A DNA stretch of 64,000 nucleotides from Paraburkholderia sp. DHOC27 (GCF_003429005.1 NZ_QVQV01000006.1:581649-645648), one strand, 5' to 3'; shown: positions 46,527 to 55,287, counted from the first letter of the stretch. A program made the numbers and translations. Notes: generated by a model not told the origin, from the letters alone.

Positions 46527-47797
46527 TGGCCAACACGTTGGCTCGTGTCGAACGCGTCCTGTGGATTGCGTGCCCCGTGCTTCTCTTCATGGTGATGTTC
46601 GGGCACACGACGGCGGTCGTCTTCATCGCGCTCGGGCTGCTCGCGCTCGGCACGCTGGCTGCGGCCTTTTCGTCCGAGCGGCCGGCCGTGTGGCGCTGGC
46701 CGCTGGCGTTGCCGATCGTCTGCTGGGCCGCCTGGAGTCTCGCGGCGGTGAGGTGGTCCGCCTATCCGGCCGTCAGCATGCACGCGTGGTGCGACGAAGT
46801 GCTGTATCCGCTGGTGTCGTTCTGGGGCTTCTGGCTGCTCGGCACGCGCACGCAACGGCTCGCGCCGCTCGCGCTCATCAACTGGCTGGCGTGTGTGCTG
46901 CTCGCGCTGATCAGCGCACTCAACTGGGGCCATCTGCAACCGCCCACCGCCAACACCTTCGAGCTGCATTACTACAACCGTGTCGGCCATACCAGCACGC
47001 TCGCGGCCTTTGCGATGGCGCTGTTTTGCGGCGCGTTGCTGCGGCCGCGCTGGCGCGTGTTTGGTCTGACGGGCCTGCTGCTGTGTCTGTTCGTGGGTCT
47101 CGCGACGCTCAACCGCTTCTTCTGGCCGGCGGCTGCCGCGACCCTGCTGGTGGCGCTGTTTCCGCTGTATCGCCGGCATATCCTGCTTGCCTTGCTGGCG
47201 TTCGCCGTGGTGGGCGCCGCCGCGGTCGGCACGCTCGAGTACAGCGCGCGTTTGCGGCTGGGCGATGCCACCGTGGTGACTGCGTCGCGCGATGTGGCGA
47301 TCGACGGCCATCAATTGCTGGTGCCGCACGCGTTCTCCAGCATCGGCGACACGGTGTCGTCGGACACCCGTCCGAAGCTGTGGGCCTTTTATAGCGCCCA
47401 GGCGAAGCGCCATCCGTGGCTGGGTGTCGGCTTCGGCAAACCGTTGCCGGGCATGGCGTATCAAGCGGAGATGCCGCAGAGTCTCCTGCAGATCGAGCCG
47501 CAAGCGCTGACGCACGCGCACAACCTGTTTCTGAATACGTGGCTGCAGACGGGGTTCATCGGAGTCGTGCTGGAAACGGCGCTGCTGGTGGGACTCGTGC
47601 TGAGTTTCTGGCGCGCGCGTCACGGCGATCCGTGGCTGAGCGCGGCCGGCATCGCACTGGTGGCCGGCATGATTGCCAAAAACACCACGGACGATTTCAT
47701 GTGGCAGACCACCATGCTCGCCTTCTGGTCGTTCGCGGGTCTGTTGCTCGGATGCGCCCAGCAACGCCTCACGCGCGCGGGGCGTCACGGCGTATGA
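46526..47797 (+). CDS. O-antigen ligase/polymerase-type membrane protein
   Basis: 423 residues with about ten to eleven hydrophobic helices and a long periplasmic loop around residues 250-330 (GHQLLVPHAFSSIGDTVSSD), the Wzy_C/WaaL architecture. LNRFFWPAAAATLLVALFPL carries the Arg that is conserved in ligases, and the H in LTHAHNLFLN follows the typical H(S/A)HN motif. WaaL joins O-antigen to lipid A-core in the periplasm. It overlaps genes on both sides (taATG at 46524-46528; ATGA at 47794). A Wzy polymerase is the alternative, but the LPS core context favours a ligase. Confidence 0.8.
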   Translation: MANTLARVERVLWIACPVLLFMVMFGHTTAVVFIALGLLALGTLAAAFSSERPAVWRWPLALPIVCWAAWSLAAVRWSAYPAVSMHAWCDEVLYPLVSFWGFWLLGTRTQRLAPLALINWLACVLLALISALNWGHLQPPTANTFELHYYNRVGHTSTLAAFAMALFCGALLRPRWRVFGLTGLLLCLFVGLATLNRFFWPAAAATLLVALFPLYRRHILLALLAFAVVGAAAVGTLEYSARLRLGDATVVTASRDVAIDGHQLLVPHAFSSIGDTVSSDTRPKLWAFYSAQAKRHPWLGVGFGKPLPGMAYQAEMPQSLLQIEPQALTHAHNLFLNTWLQTGFIGVVLETALLVGLVLSFWRARHGDPWLSAAGIALVAGMIAKNTTDDFMWQTTMLAFWSFAGLLLGCAQQRLTRAGRHGV

Positions 47798-49101
47798 AAT
47801 ACGACAGCCGTCACGACCGTAGCGAGCCGCGCGTACCGCGTGCCATGCCAGATCCACGTGACCCACGTGATCCACGCGAATCGCGTGAGGTGCCCAATGC
47901 GCCGCCGCGGCGCATCCTGTTTCATATCAACGATTTCGGCAAGGGTGGCACCGAGACCTCGCTGCTCGCGTGGCTCAAGGTGCTCGACCGGCGCCTCTTC
48001 GCACCCAGCGTTTCGGTCGCCTATCCCACTGACGAACTGGCGTTCTGGCGCGCCCATTCCATTCCTGCTGACGTGCCGGTGCATGTGCTGGCGCCGTCCC
48101 GCTGGATGTACGCGCTGCATGACATGCAGCGGCAACGCAAGCTCGGTGCGCATCTGAAGGTGTTGCACAAGGTGCTGACGTATTGCGTGATCCGGCCGCT
48201 CGCCGGCCAGCGTTTCCGGCAGATCGCGCGTGAATTCGACGTGGTGTGCGATTTCGATTTTTCGCTGCGGCAGGTGGCGGGAAGCGGCAAGACGCCGTGG
48301 TTCGGCGTCAGCCATTTCAGTCTCGCGACGCGGCTGCGCAACAAGAGCGCGCGTCATATTGCGCGCCGCGTGCGGCAGTACGCCCGCTATGACGCGATTG
48401 CCGTGCTGACGCCCGATATGCGGCGCGAGGCCCAGCAACTGTTCGAGGGGCAGCCGGTGAACGTCACGGAACTGCCCAACGTGATCGACGTGGACGAATT
48501 GCGTATCAAGGCGCGTGCGTCGATCGAGCGGCCGGCCGAGACGTTCATTGTCTCGGTGGCGCGGCTCGATGAAGGACAGAAGGATCACGGCACGTTGTTG
48601 CGCGCGTTTGCCCAACTGCGCGAGCGGCAACTGAGCACCGCCGACCTGTTGCTGATCGGCGAGGGCCGCGATCAGGCCGCGCTGGAGCGACTCGCCGAAG
48701 AACTTGGCATCCGCGAGTCGGTGCATTTCCTGGGCTTCTGTCCCAACCCGTTTCCGTATATCCGTCAGGCGGAGATGCTCGTGCTCAGCAGCCGCTACGA
48801 GGGCTTCGGCATGGTGCTGGGCGAAGCGATGGCGCTGGGTACGCCGGTGATCTCGACCGATTGCCCCACCGGTCCGCGCGATCTGCTGGAGGACGGCAAA
48901 GGCGGGTTGCTGGTGCCGGTGGGCGACGTCGACGAAATGGCGCGGGCCATCGAGCGCCTGCACACCGATACCGAACTGCGGCGCAGCCTCGTGCAGCACG
49001 CGCTCAAGAAAGTCGCGACCCTCGCGCCGGAAAGCGCCAATGAGCGCATGTTGGCGCTGGTGCGGCAGATTTCCGGGGTGGATCAGGGGGCCGGCGAGTA
49101 G
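47794..49101 (+). CDS. Family 4 glycosyltransferase, last gene of LPS cluster
   Basis: 435 residues. A charged N-terminal stretch of about 40 residues (Asp/Pro/Arg-rich) precedes the GT-B fold, ILFHINDFGKGGTETSLLAWLK, then VARLDEGQKDHGTLLRAF and the E-X7-E donor motif RYEGFGMVLGEAMALGTPVI. It belongs to the WaaG/Pim-like GT4 group. The start overlaps the ligase stop by four bases. Probably adds a late core or O-antigen sugar. Confidence 0.85.
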   Translation: MKYDSRHDRSEPRVPRAMPDPRDPRDPRESREVPNAPPRRILFHINDFGKGGTETSLLAWLKVLDRRLFAPSVSVAYPTDELAFWRAHSIPADVPVHVLAPSRWMYALHDMQRQRKLGAHLKVLHKVLTYCVIRPLAGQRFRQIAREFDVVCDFDFSLRQVAGSGKTPWFGVSHFSLATRLRNKSARHIARRVRQYARYDAIAVLTPDMRREAQQLFEGQPVNVTELPNVIDVDELRIKARASIERPAETFIVSVARLDEGQKDHGTLLRAFAQLRERQLSTADLLLIGEGRDQAALERLAEELGIRESVHFLGFCPNPFPYIRQAEMLVLSSRYEGFGMVLGEAMALGTPVISTDCPTGPRDLLEDGKGGLLVPVGDVDEMARAIERLHTDTELRRSLVQHALKKVATLAPESANERMLALVRQISGVDQGAGE

Positions 49102-49132
49102 AGGGGGAGCGCCGGGCCACGACCACTCAGTT

Positions 49133-49426
49133 TCACACGCCACTCGTCACGAGCGACAACACGGACAGGTCCGGGTGCGTGCCGTCCACGATGCTGCGCC
49201 CGGCGTGCACGGCTTCGTAGCGGGCTTCCTCAAGGCTCTTGAACCATTCTTCCCCATCGGCATGAAACGGCACAACGTGGCCAGGAATGGCCGGATCGGC
49301 GCCGGGATGGCAGACATAGCCCAGATAGGTGAAGCGGTTCTCGTCAGGCTGTTTCGGGCGTGGCGAGAGGTGAATTTCGAAGCCTTCGTATTCAACCATT
49401 TGCCAGGCAGGCGCTGCATCGGACAT
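49133..49426 (-). CDS. Conserved small soluble protein, unknown function
   Basis: 97 residues beginning MSDAAPAWQMVEYEGFEIHL. The body contains YLGYVCHPGADPAIPGHVVPF and ends with HADGEEWFKSLEEARYEAVHAG, a pattern recurring in small Burkholderiales proteins. No enzymatic motif. It lies on the other strand just after the LPS cluster. Confidence 0.65.
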   Translation of the reverse strand: MSDAAPAWQMVEYEGFEIHLSPRPKQPDENRFTYLGYVCHPGADPAIPGHVVPFHADGEEWFKSLEEARYEAVHAGRSIVDGTHPDLSVLSLVTSGV

Positions 49427-49663
49427 GGCTGTCTCCGATCGAACTTCCCGCGCAGGGCGCCGCGCGGGCGGCGTGCCGCCGGCATCAGGCGGCTGGTTGC
49501 GTCACGGGTGAGGCAGAGTGCGCCGGAGCGGGCGACGGGTTTGGTTGACGCCGCGGCGCGCTGTCCGAAGTGCGCTATTCGAGGCCCACTCTCCAAAGCG
49601 CACTGAGGAAGGCGCACGAACCGCGCTGTGGACTACCTTGCCGGATGATCCGTGCGCACGGCG

Positions 49664-49822
49664 TCAGTGCCGATGCCGCATCCGTTCCCACAGTTTGTGC
49701 CCGTCGGCGCGGGTCGCGGGCCGGTCCCGGTGATGCTCGCGCCGGTAGTGCGAGGTCACCAGCATGACCCCGGTGACGAGCACGACCAGCGCCACGACGA
49801 TGCTGACCATTGATTCCGCCAC
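49664..49822 (-). CDS. Small single-helix membrane protein
   Basis: 52 residues if started at a GTG that sits five bases after GGAGG. One membrane helix (VSIVVALVVLVTGVMLVT) followed by a basic, Arg/His-rich tail (HYRREHHRDRPATR). The upstream ATGs at 49849 and 49834 are in frame but have poorer ribosome sites. Unknown function. Confidence 0.5.
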   Translation of the reverse strand: MAESMVSIVVALVVLVTGVMLVTSHYRREHHRDRPATRADGHKLWERMRHRH

Positions 49823-49916
49823 GGCAGCCTCCATCCATTGCCACTCCATGCAAAAAGTCTAGGTGATTTCTGTGGAAATGGCGCTAGGGGCGGTGTCGCG
49901 TTGTGCCTTTGGCGCG

Positions 49917-50477
49917 TCAGGATTTGACGACGCCCAACTGCTTCAGCAGGGTCAGATTGTCTTCCAGGTGCCAGTTTTCGACGATCCGGCCGTTCTTGAC
50001 GCGATACAGGTCGAACGCCTGAAAGTCGACCGTTTGCCCGGCGCCTTTGACGTTCTGAAACTGCCCGGTGAAATGGCCGCGAAAATGCAGATGGACCGAA
50101 GCACGATCGCCGGATACGACCATATCGTCGATTTCGGCGGTGAGGTCGGGCACGGCGGCGCGGAATCCCTTCGATGCGGCCAGCGGGCCGCTCGGCCCCT
50201 GCGGCCGGCCTTCCGGCAAGGTGCGGTCGATGAATTCGGGGGACAGCGCGGCCTGTGCATAGGTTTCGTCGCCGGTGTTCCAGAACGCGGCATAGCGGCG
50301 CGCGGTCAGAACGATCTGCGCGGCGGTGGCCGAGTGGGCATCGACGGCAAGGTGATGCGGTTGCGGCAGCGCGGCGTTTGCGTCGGCGGCGTGGGTGGCG
50401 CCGCTGCCCAGTGCGGCGGAAAGGGCAAGCGCGCCGGCAGCGACGAGGCGCAACGAGGATGAGCGGGTGCTGAACAT
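49917..50477 (-). CDS. Secreted SnoaL/ester cyclase-like protein
   Basis: 186 residues. Signal peptide (about 1-31, ending in THAADA) then an NTF2-like cone: RYAAFWNTGDETYAQAALSP, FIDRTLPEGRPQGPSG, and DLYRVKNGRIVENWHLEDNLTLLKQLG, the last diagnostic of SnoaL-like ester cyclases. Catalytic Asp/His candidates lie in LEDN and VHLHFRGHF. Exported members are of unknown substrate. ATG 50477 follows TTGGAGGTTTGCC. The AT-rich upstream region holds two direct repeats. Confidence 0.8.
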   Translation of the reverse strand: MFSTRSSSLRLVAAGALALSAALGSGATHAADANAALPQPHHLAVDAHSATAAQIVLTARRYAAFWNTGDETYAQAALSPEFIDRTLPEGRPQGPSGPLAASKGFRAAVPDLTAEIDDMVVSGDRASVHLHFRGHFTGQFQNVKGAGQTVDFQAFDLYRVKNGRIVENWHLEDNLTLLKQLGVVKS

Positions 50478-50539
50478 GGCAAACCTCCAATGAGTAGGTC
50501 GTTTGAACTTCGATGGAGGTAGTGTCGATGTTTCGTCGT

Positions 50540-50594
50540 AGTTTGAGAATTGGCTTTCTGATTGAATGATTTTATTGTCAAGTTTGAAAATTGG
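50540..50594. repeat. Two direct repeats upstream of the SnoaL-like gene
   Basis: AGTTTGAGAATTGG (50540-50553) and AGTTTGAAAATTGG (50581-50594) are 13 of 14 identical and 41 bases apart (about four helical turns), suggesting a pair of regulator half-sites. They lie 63-117 bases upstream of the minus-strand start. Confidence 0.55.
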
Positions 50595-50855
50595 TTTTTT
50601 AGTTAGGAGTGACGCCAAGGGCCAAAACCGCAACCAAACCTATCCAGCGAGCGAATGCTCATCGCGATTCGGGGCGAGATGCGCGGTCGAGCTTGCGCGG
50701 AACCGTGAACGGGAGGCGGACACAATGAGTATCGTCCCAAAACAATAGGCATACTAACTATCGCAACCCGCGATATTAGATAGCTCACCATCCATCCCGT
50801 TGCATCACTCAAAAATTCCACCGAGCCTCGCATGTCCCCATCGCGGGCCGCGTCG

Positions 50856-50863
50856 TATAGAAT
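50856..50863 (+). promoter_or_regulatory. -10-like element upstream of rdgC
   Basis: TATAGAAT contains overlapping TATAGA and TAGAAT hexamers, 23 bases before the rdgC ATG. No good -35 was identified. Confidence 0.3.
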
Positions 50864-50885
50864 GGCTCGCTTTGCCCATCCGCCT

Positions 50886-51806
50886 ATGTGGTTCAAGAAC
50901 CTTCAGCTTCATCGTCTTCCCGCCCCGTGGTCCGTGACTCCCGAGCAGTTGCACCAATGGCTGGCGCCGCACGCGTTTCAGCCGGGCAGCAGCGTCGAGA
51001 TGCAGACGCAGGGTTGGGCCTCGCCGCGCAACGACGACTCGCTCGTCTATTCGATCAACCGTCAAATGCTGCTGATGTTTCGCACCGAGAAAAAGCTGTT
51101 GCCGGCTTCGGTCGTCACGCAGGTGACCAAGGCGCGCGCCCTCGAACTCGAAGAACAGCAGGGTTTCAAGGTGGGCCGCAAGCAGATGCGCGAATTGAAA
51201 GAGCAGGTCACGGATGAACTGCTGCCGCGCGCTTTCAGCATTCGCCGCGATACGCGCGTGTGGATCGACACGGTGAATGGCTGGCTCGTCATCGACGCCG
51301 CATCGCAAACCGTTGCGGACGATGTGCTGGGCCTGCTGGTGAAGTCCGTCGATCAACTGCCGCTGGCAAGCGTGCGTGTCGCGCAGTCACCGGTCGCGGC
51401 CATGACCGGCTGGCTGGTGTCGGGCGAAGCGCCGGCCGGTTTCACGCTGGATCAGGACACGGAGTTGCGTTCCCCCGCGCAAGGCAATGCAACGGTGCGC
51501 TACGTCGGCCACGCGCTGGACGTCGACGACATGCGCCGCCATATCGAAGCGGGCAAGCAATGCATGCGACTCGCGATGACCTGGAACGATCGCGTTTCAT
51601 TTGTGTTGACGCCGTCACTGACGATCAAACGAATTGCCCCGCTCGACGTCATTAAAGACGCCAGCGACCCCACCGCCGTCAACGACGACGAACAGTTCGA
51701 CTCGGATATGACGCTGATGACGGGTGAACTGGCGCGCATGTTTTCGGACATCGTCGAAGCGCTGGGTGGTGAACTCAACGACGGCATGCTGCAAGCGGCT
51801 GCGTGA
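50886..51806 (+). CDS. rdgC: Recombination-associated protein RdgC
   Basis: 306 residues, typical RdgC length. Starts MWFKNLQLHRLP, contains the LPASVVTQVTKARALELEEQQGFKVGRKQMRELKEQV region and the C-terminal LDVIKDASD. RdgC forms a ring-shaped dimer that binds double-stranded DNA and limits RecA loading. The short start at 50886 is the family start; the frame is open to 50832. Confidence 0.95.
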   Translation: MWFKNLQLHRLPAPWSVTPEQLHQWLAPHAFQPGSSVEMQTQGWASPRNDDSLVYSINRQMLLMFRTEKKLLPASVVTQVTKARALELEEQQGFKVGRKQMRELKEQVTDELLPRAFSIRRDTRVWIDTVNGWLVIDAASQTVADDVLGLLVKSVDQLPLASVRVAQSPVAAMTGWLVSGEAPAGFTLDQDTELRSPAQGNATVRYVGHALDVDDMRRHIEAGKQCMRLAMTWNDRVSFVLTPSLTIKRIAPLDVIKDASDPTAVNDDEQFDSDMTLMTGELARMFSDIVEALGGELNDGMLQAAA

Positions 51807-51838
51807 GGTCCAGGTAGAACAAAGACCTCAAGTGAAAG

Positions 51839-51873
51839 GCCGGCGCAAGCTCATGGAAAGTTGCCGGTTTTTC
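51839..51873 (+). terminator. Possible rdgC terminator
   Basis: Imperfect stem GGCCGGCGCAA with TTGCCGG, loop about 13 bases, followed by five T. The stem has a two-base bulge, so moderate confidence. Confidence 0.4.
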
Positions 51874-52420
51874 ACTGCGTCTATTTTGTAACCAGGTGTC
51901 ACGTCATCTTCCGGACGGCAATGCCGCCTGGACTCTTTAAAGAGCGATACCGCCTCACGCGCACTCAGTGAATTTTCTTCGCGTGTAGCGTGTAGCTTCT
52001 GCGCCTGACTCGCGCGGTCATTCGCCGCGTTCTCTCCGAAAACCCCTTCAGACAAGGGCTCAGCAAGCACGTCGCGGCGCGCGCGCGTGCACGCCGTGAT
52101 GCATTTCGCCGCGCGATGACGGCTGTGTCATAAACCACCCAACACGCGTCATACACGCAACTCCAGGCAGGCCCGTGGCTTGCGCGCCCGTTGCTCAAAG
52201 GCGGGGAACCGCGCGCGTGGACCCCTGTCGCAGGTGTTTGGCAATGCATTCGCAACCGTTGTGCGCGCTGCGTAATACACCGAAAAACTGTATTGCGGAT
52301 CCGTCGTTGAAGAGCGGGCGCAAATGTCATAGCGTTGAATGGCGCGTAGTGAAGCAAGCTGATGCGCAGGCTGATAGATACGCGCAAAGCAGACGCAAAG
52401 CACGCACACCAGCCTCGAAA

Positions 52421-52456
52421 GCACCACAGCGAAGCACCACAGCGAAGCACCACGAA
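52421..52456. repeat. 13-bp tandem repeat upstream of opgC-like gene
   Basis: GCACCACAGCGAA occurs twice in exact tandem (52421-52446) and is followed by a partial copy GCACCACGAA. Ends about 64 bases before the ATG. Confidence 0.6.
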
Positions 52457-52519
52457 GTACGAATGCATGCAGCCCAGGGCCAGCCATTTCCGGCTGGTCT
52501 GCAAACGGAGTGGCTATCA

Positions 52520-53647
52520 ATGAATTCGCCCGTACGGCGCTCACTGGAGATCGACTTTTTCCGCGGACTCGTGCTGATCGTCATCGCGCTCGATCACATC
52601 GAAGGCAGTGTCCTCTCGCGTTTCATGCTGCACAACTACGCATACTGTGACGCCGCGGAAGTGTTCGTGTTTCTCGGTGGCTATGCCTCAGCCGCGGCTT
52701 ATACGAACGTGGCGACCTATCGGAGCGTGCACGCGGCGCGGCGCCGTTTCTTCGTGCGCTCGGCTGAAATCTATCGTGCGTATCTCGTCACGGCGGCACT
52801 CATGGTTGCGGCCGGCGCGTTGCTCACGCTCTGGCGTATTGATTCGCCCGTGATCCGCGAAACCGGCTGGAGCGATCTGCTGGCGCATCCCGTGGGTTCG
52901 CTGCTGGGTGTATTGAGCTTGCGTCATCAGCCGTTCCTCTCGGCAGTGCTGCCCATGTACACCCTGTTCGCGCTGTGTGTGCCGCTCTCCGTTCCTTTGG
53001 CAACACGCCGGCCGGCGGTCGCGCTGGCTGGCAGTGTGGTCGTATGGATGGCGAGTACATGGCTCGCGCGCGGGCTGCCCAGCGTCGATCCCGGCGGCTG
53101 GGCCTTCAACCCGTTCGCCTGGCAACTGATGTTCATGCTGGGCATTTTGTGCCGTACGCATCCGCTGTCGAATGAGTTCCAGGCCTCGACCATCGGACGC
53201 TGGTTGACTGCGGCGGCGCTCGTGGTGGCACTGGCGTTTGCCTTCATCAAGTTGTGCCTCTTCACCGACGCGCAACCCGGCTACATGAAGCAGAACCTGG
53301 CGGCCGTGCGGGTGATCAGCTTCCTCGCGATTGCATGGCTGGTGGCGCAGGCGGTGCGTGCGCAATCCATCCGCTGGGTCGCGGAGCGCCTGCCGGCGGT
53401 GGTCGATGTCGGCAAGCAGGGGCTGGTCTGCTTCGTGGGCGGCACGGTGGTGTCGATCGGCGTCGATACCGCAGTGAGGCTTGCTCGCGGGCCAGGATGG
53501 CTCAACGGACTCGCGGGAGACATGGTGGCCATCAGCGCGCTGCTGCTACTCGCAGCGGTGACGAAGAAATGGAAAGCGCTGCGCGCACGTCCCGCGCCAA
53601 TACATGGCGCGGCGGTGCCGGTTCGCGTCGGGCGTCGCGATAGTTAA
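52520..53647 (+). CDS. opgC: OpgC-like membrane acyltransferase-family protein
   Basis: 375 residues with about ten hydrophobic helices. The N-terminus RRSLEIDFFRGLVLIVIALDHIEG carries the FRGLVLxxIxxDH pattern of the OpgC/acyltransferase-3-like membrane proteins, where the D-H pair is the catalytic hint. OpgC succinylates osmoregulated periplasmic glucans in enterobacteria. In Burkholderia many paralogues exist and the substrate here is unknown. The start at 52520 lacks a strong ribosome site; there is open frame to 52175, without convincing signal. Confidence 0.8.
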   Translation: MNSPVRRSLEIDFFRGLVLIVIALDHIEGSVLSRFMLHNYAYCDAAEVFVFLGGYASAAAYTNVATYRSVHAARRRFFVRSAEIYRAYLVTAALMVAAGALLTLWRIDSPVIRETGWSDLLAHPVGSLLGVLSLRHQPFLSAVLPMYTLFALCVPLSVPLATRRPAVALAGSVVVWMASTWLARGLPSVDPGGWAFNPFAWQLMFMLGILCRTHPLSNEFQASTIGRWLTAAALVVALAFAFIKLCLFTDAQPGYMKQNLAAVRVISFLAIAWLVAQAVRAQSIRWVAERLPAVVDVGKQGLVCFVGGTVVSIGVDTAVRLARGPGWLNGLAGDMVAISALLLLAAVTKKWKALRARPAPIHGAAVPVRVGRRDS

Positions 53648-53696
53648 TAATCAAAATTAAAATAAAATTTATAAATTTGATATGTTTTTTAATTTG

Positions 53697-53739
53697 ACGT
53701 GACCGGACGAGTGAAGCTGTGCTTTAATGCCGGTCACGT
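53697..53739. repeat. 10-bp inverted repeat with 23-base spacer in front of the porin region
   Basis: ACGTGACCGG (53697-53706) and CCGGTCACGT (53730-53739) are perfectly complementary. The spacer is 23 bases, which suits looping between two half-sites better than a hairpin, and it lies next to the AT-rich tract. Confidence 0.65.
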
Positions 53740-53937
53740 ACCCGTTGTCTTTCAGGCGTATTCGGCTGAATAATCGAGCGCACGATCTTTTGCGTGTCGT
53801 GAATCTACGACATCTCACCCGCCTGTAATGGCCGTGAAAGCCCGCCGTATGGGGATTTACGCGGCACCACACCGCCGCACGCGCGCGCCAGAGTCCGTCA
53901 ATCCGGACTAAATCGGCTAATGTTAAAAATTAATGAA

Positions 53938-53980
53938 ACATTATCCCAGAATAAGGAAATCTGATTTGCGACATTATTCC
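53938..53980. repeat. Direct repeats ACATTAT(C/T)CC upstream of the porin
   Basis: Two 10-base copies (53938-53947 and 53971-53980) are 33 bases apart, about three helical turns, and end 24 bases before the -10. They resemble operator half-sites in a porin promoter, such as those for OmpR-like regulators. Confidence 0.45.
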
Positions 53981-54004
53981 ATTTAGCGCAATCGAGCCGA
54001 ATTC

Positions 54005-54010
54005 TATACT
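54005..54010 (+). promoter_or_regulatory. -10 element of the porin gene
   Basis: TATACT about 70 bases before the ATG. A poor -35 (TTTAGC at 53982-53987) lies 17 bases upstream. Confidence 0.4.
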
Positions 54011-54079
54011 CGCACTCGTTTCTTTCATGGCGATCGCCGATCGTCCTGCGGGGAAAACAAATTGAAACGAGGTGAATGA

Positions 54080-55276
54080 ATGAAGATGCGATATCTGGCC
54101 GCGGCATCGGCCATGCTGGTGGCTGGGGTGGCCCACGCGCAAAGCAGCGTCACGCTGTTTGGCTTGATCGACACGGGCGTCGTGTATCAGAACAACGCAC
54201 GGGTGACGGAAGGCAGCGCGACCTCGCGCGGCGCGAGCGCCTGGTCGATGCAAAGCGGCAACGTCTTCACGTCGCGCTGGGGTCTGCGCGGCACGGAAGA
54301 CCTGGGCGGTGGTTTGGCCGCGGTGTTCTGGTTGGAAAACGGCTTCAACGTAGACTCGGGCGCGCTCAAGAACGGCGGCGACCTGTTCGGCCGGCAAGCG
54401 TGGGTGGGTCTGCGCTCGAGCGAGTACGGCACGGTGTCGCTTGGCCGCCAGTACGATTTCATGGTCGATTACATTGCGCCGATGAGCGCAACCGGTTCGG
54501 GCTTCGGCGGCAACCTCGCATCGCACCCGTACGACAACGACAACCTCAACAACGACCTGCGTCTGAACAACTCGGCGAAGTTCAGCAGCGCCTCGTTTGG
54601 CGGCTTCAAGGCGGGCGCGATGTACGCGTTCTCCGGTGAGGCAGGCGGCTTTGCCAACAACAGCGCCTACAGCCTTGGCACGAGCTACACCTACGGTCCG
54701 TTCAACATTGCTGCGGCGTACCTGCAGATCAACCGCACGTCCGAACCGGGGCTGGCCAATGCGTCGGGTGCTGTCAGCACCGGCGACGGCGACCAGCTGA
54801 CCACCGGCGGCAGCCAGCAAATCTACGGCGCGGGTGCGCAGTACAAGTTCGGCAAGTCGTCCGTGGGCGTCGTCTGGACTCACTCCGTGACGGATAACGT
54901 GACGGGCATCTGGCAGGGTGGCAGCACGTCGACGGGCGCGCTCGCCGGCAACTACATCAAGCTCGACAACTTCGAAATCAACGGCCGTTACTTCGTGCGT
55001 CCGGACTTCAGCCTCGGTGCGTCGTACACCTACACAACGGGCGGCTTCGGCGGCGCGTCGAAGGGCTTCACGTCGGCGACCCCGCACTGGAACCAGGTCA
55101 TGGCGCAGGCCGATTACCTGCTCTCGCCGCGCACGGACATCTACCTCGAAGGTGTCTACCAGCGCGTGGGCGGTGGCAACGGCAATGGCGCGTTCGACGC
55201 CAGCGTGTATAGCCTCGATCCCGCTTCGGGCGACCAGCAGGTGGTCGTTGCGGTCGGCGTGAAGCACCGCTTCTAA
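54080..55276 (+). CDS. Gram-negative porin (Burkholderia general porin family)
   Basis: 398 residues. Signal peptide about 1-20 (AGVAHAQ), then QSSVTLFGLIDTGVVYQNN, alternating beta-strand pattern, SRWGLRGTEDLGGGLAAVFWLENGF and a terminal Phe in VVVAVGVKHRF, which is the C-terminal sorting signal for the BAM complex. These are 16-stranded trimeric diffusion porins, closest to the Omp38/OpcP group. Start follows GAGGTGAATGA. Confidence 0.93.
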   Translation: MKMRYLAAASAMLVAGVAHAQSSVTLFGLIDTGVVYQNNARVTEGSATSRGASAWSMQSGNVFTSRWGLRGTEDLGGGLAAVFWLENGFNVDSGALKNGGDLFGRQAWVGLRSSEYGTVSLGRQYDFMVDYIAPMSATGSGFGGNLASHPYDNDNLNNDLRLNNSAKFSSASFGGFKAGAMYAFSGEAGGFANNSAYSLGTSYTYGPFNIAAAYLQINRTSEPGLANASGAVSTGDGDQLTTGGSQQIYGAGAQYKFGKSSVGVVWTHSVTDNVTGIWQGGSTSTGALAGNYIKLDNFEINGRYFVRPDFSLGASYTYTTGGFGGASKGFTSATPHWNQVMAQADYLLSPRTDIYLEGVYQRVGGGNGNGAFDASVYSLDPASGDQQVVVAVGVKHRF

Positions 55277-55287
55277 TCGAGCCCAAG

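Larger units (their letters stand above)
50478..50885. other. Divergent region between SnoaL-like gene and rdgC
   Basis: 408 bases, AT-rich compared with the window from about 50500 to 50610 and 50730-50820. It contains the two AGTTTGA(G/A)AATTGG copies (50540-50594) and, near the rdgC start, the -10-like TATAGAAT (50856-50863). No gene seen. Confidence 0.5.
51807..52519. other. 713-base non-coding region between rdgC and opgC-like gene
   Basis: No credible gene: open frames in all phases are Arg/Ala/Cys-rich without family features. It holds a possible rdgC terminator (51839-51873), a perfect 12-bp palindrome CTCTTTAAAGAG (51933-51944) and a 13-bp tandem repeat (52421-52456). Its GC content is lower than that of nearby genes. 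Confidence 0.55.
53648..54079. other. AT-rich region between opgC-like gene and porin
   Basis: 432 bases. It begins with a strongly AT-rich tract (53643-53696), then the 10-bp inverted repeat (53697-53739), a 6-bp hairpin AGTCCG/CGGACT (53892-53909), two near-identical ACATTAT(C/T)CC copies (53938-53980) and a TATACT -10 element (54005-54010). No gene seen. Confidence 0.55.

Noticed and set aside
46451..47875. 474-codon minus-strand frame opposite the ligase and adjoining genes
   Set aside because: No domain or signal and a basic repetitive composition; it spans gene borders of three well-supported plus-strand genes.
51965..52504. 179-codon minus-strand frame in the rdgC-opgC gap
   Set aside because: Cys/Arg-rich and without signal or domain; open frames exist in other phases over the same bases.
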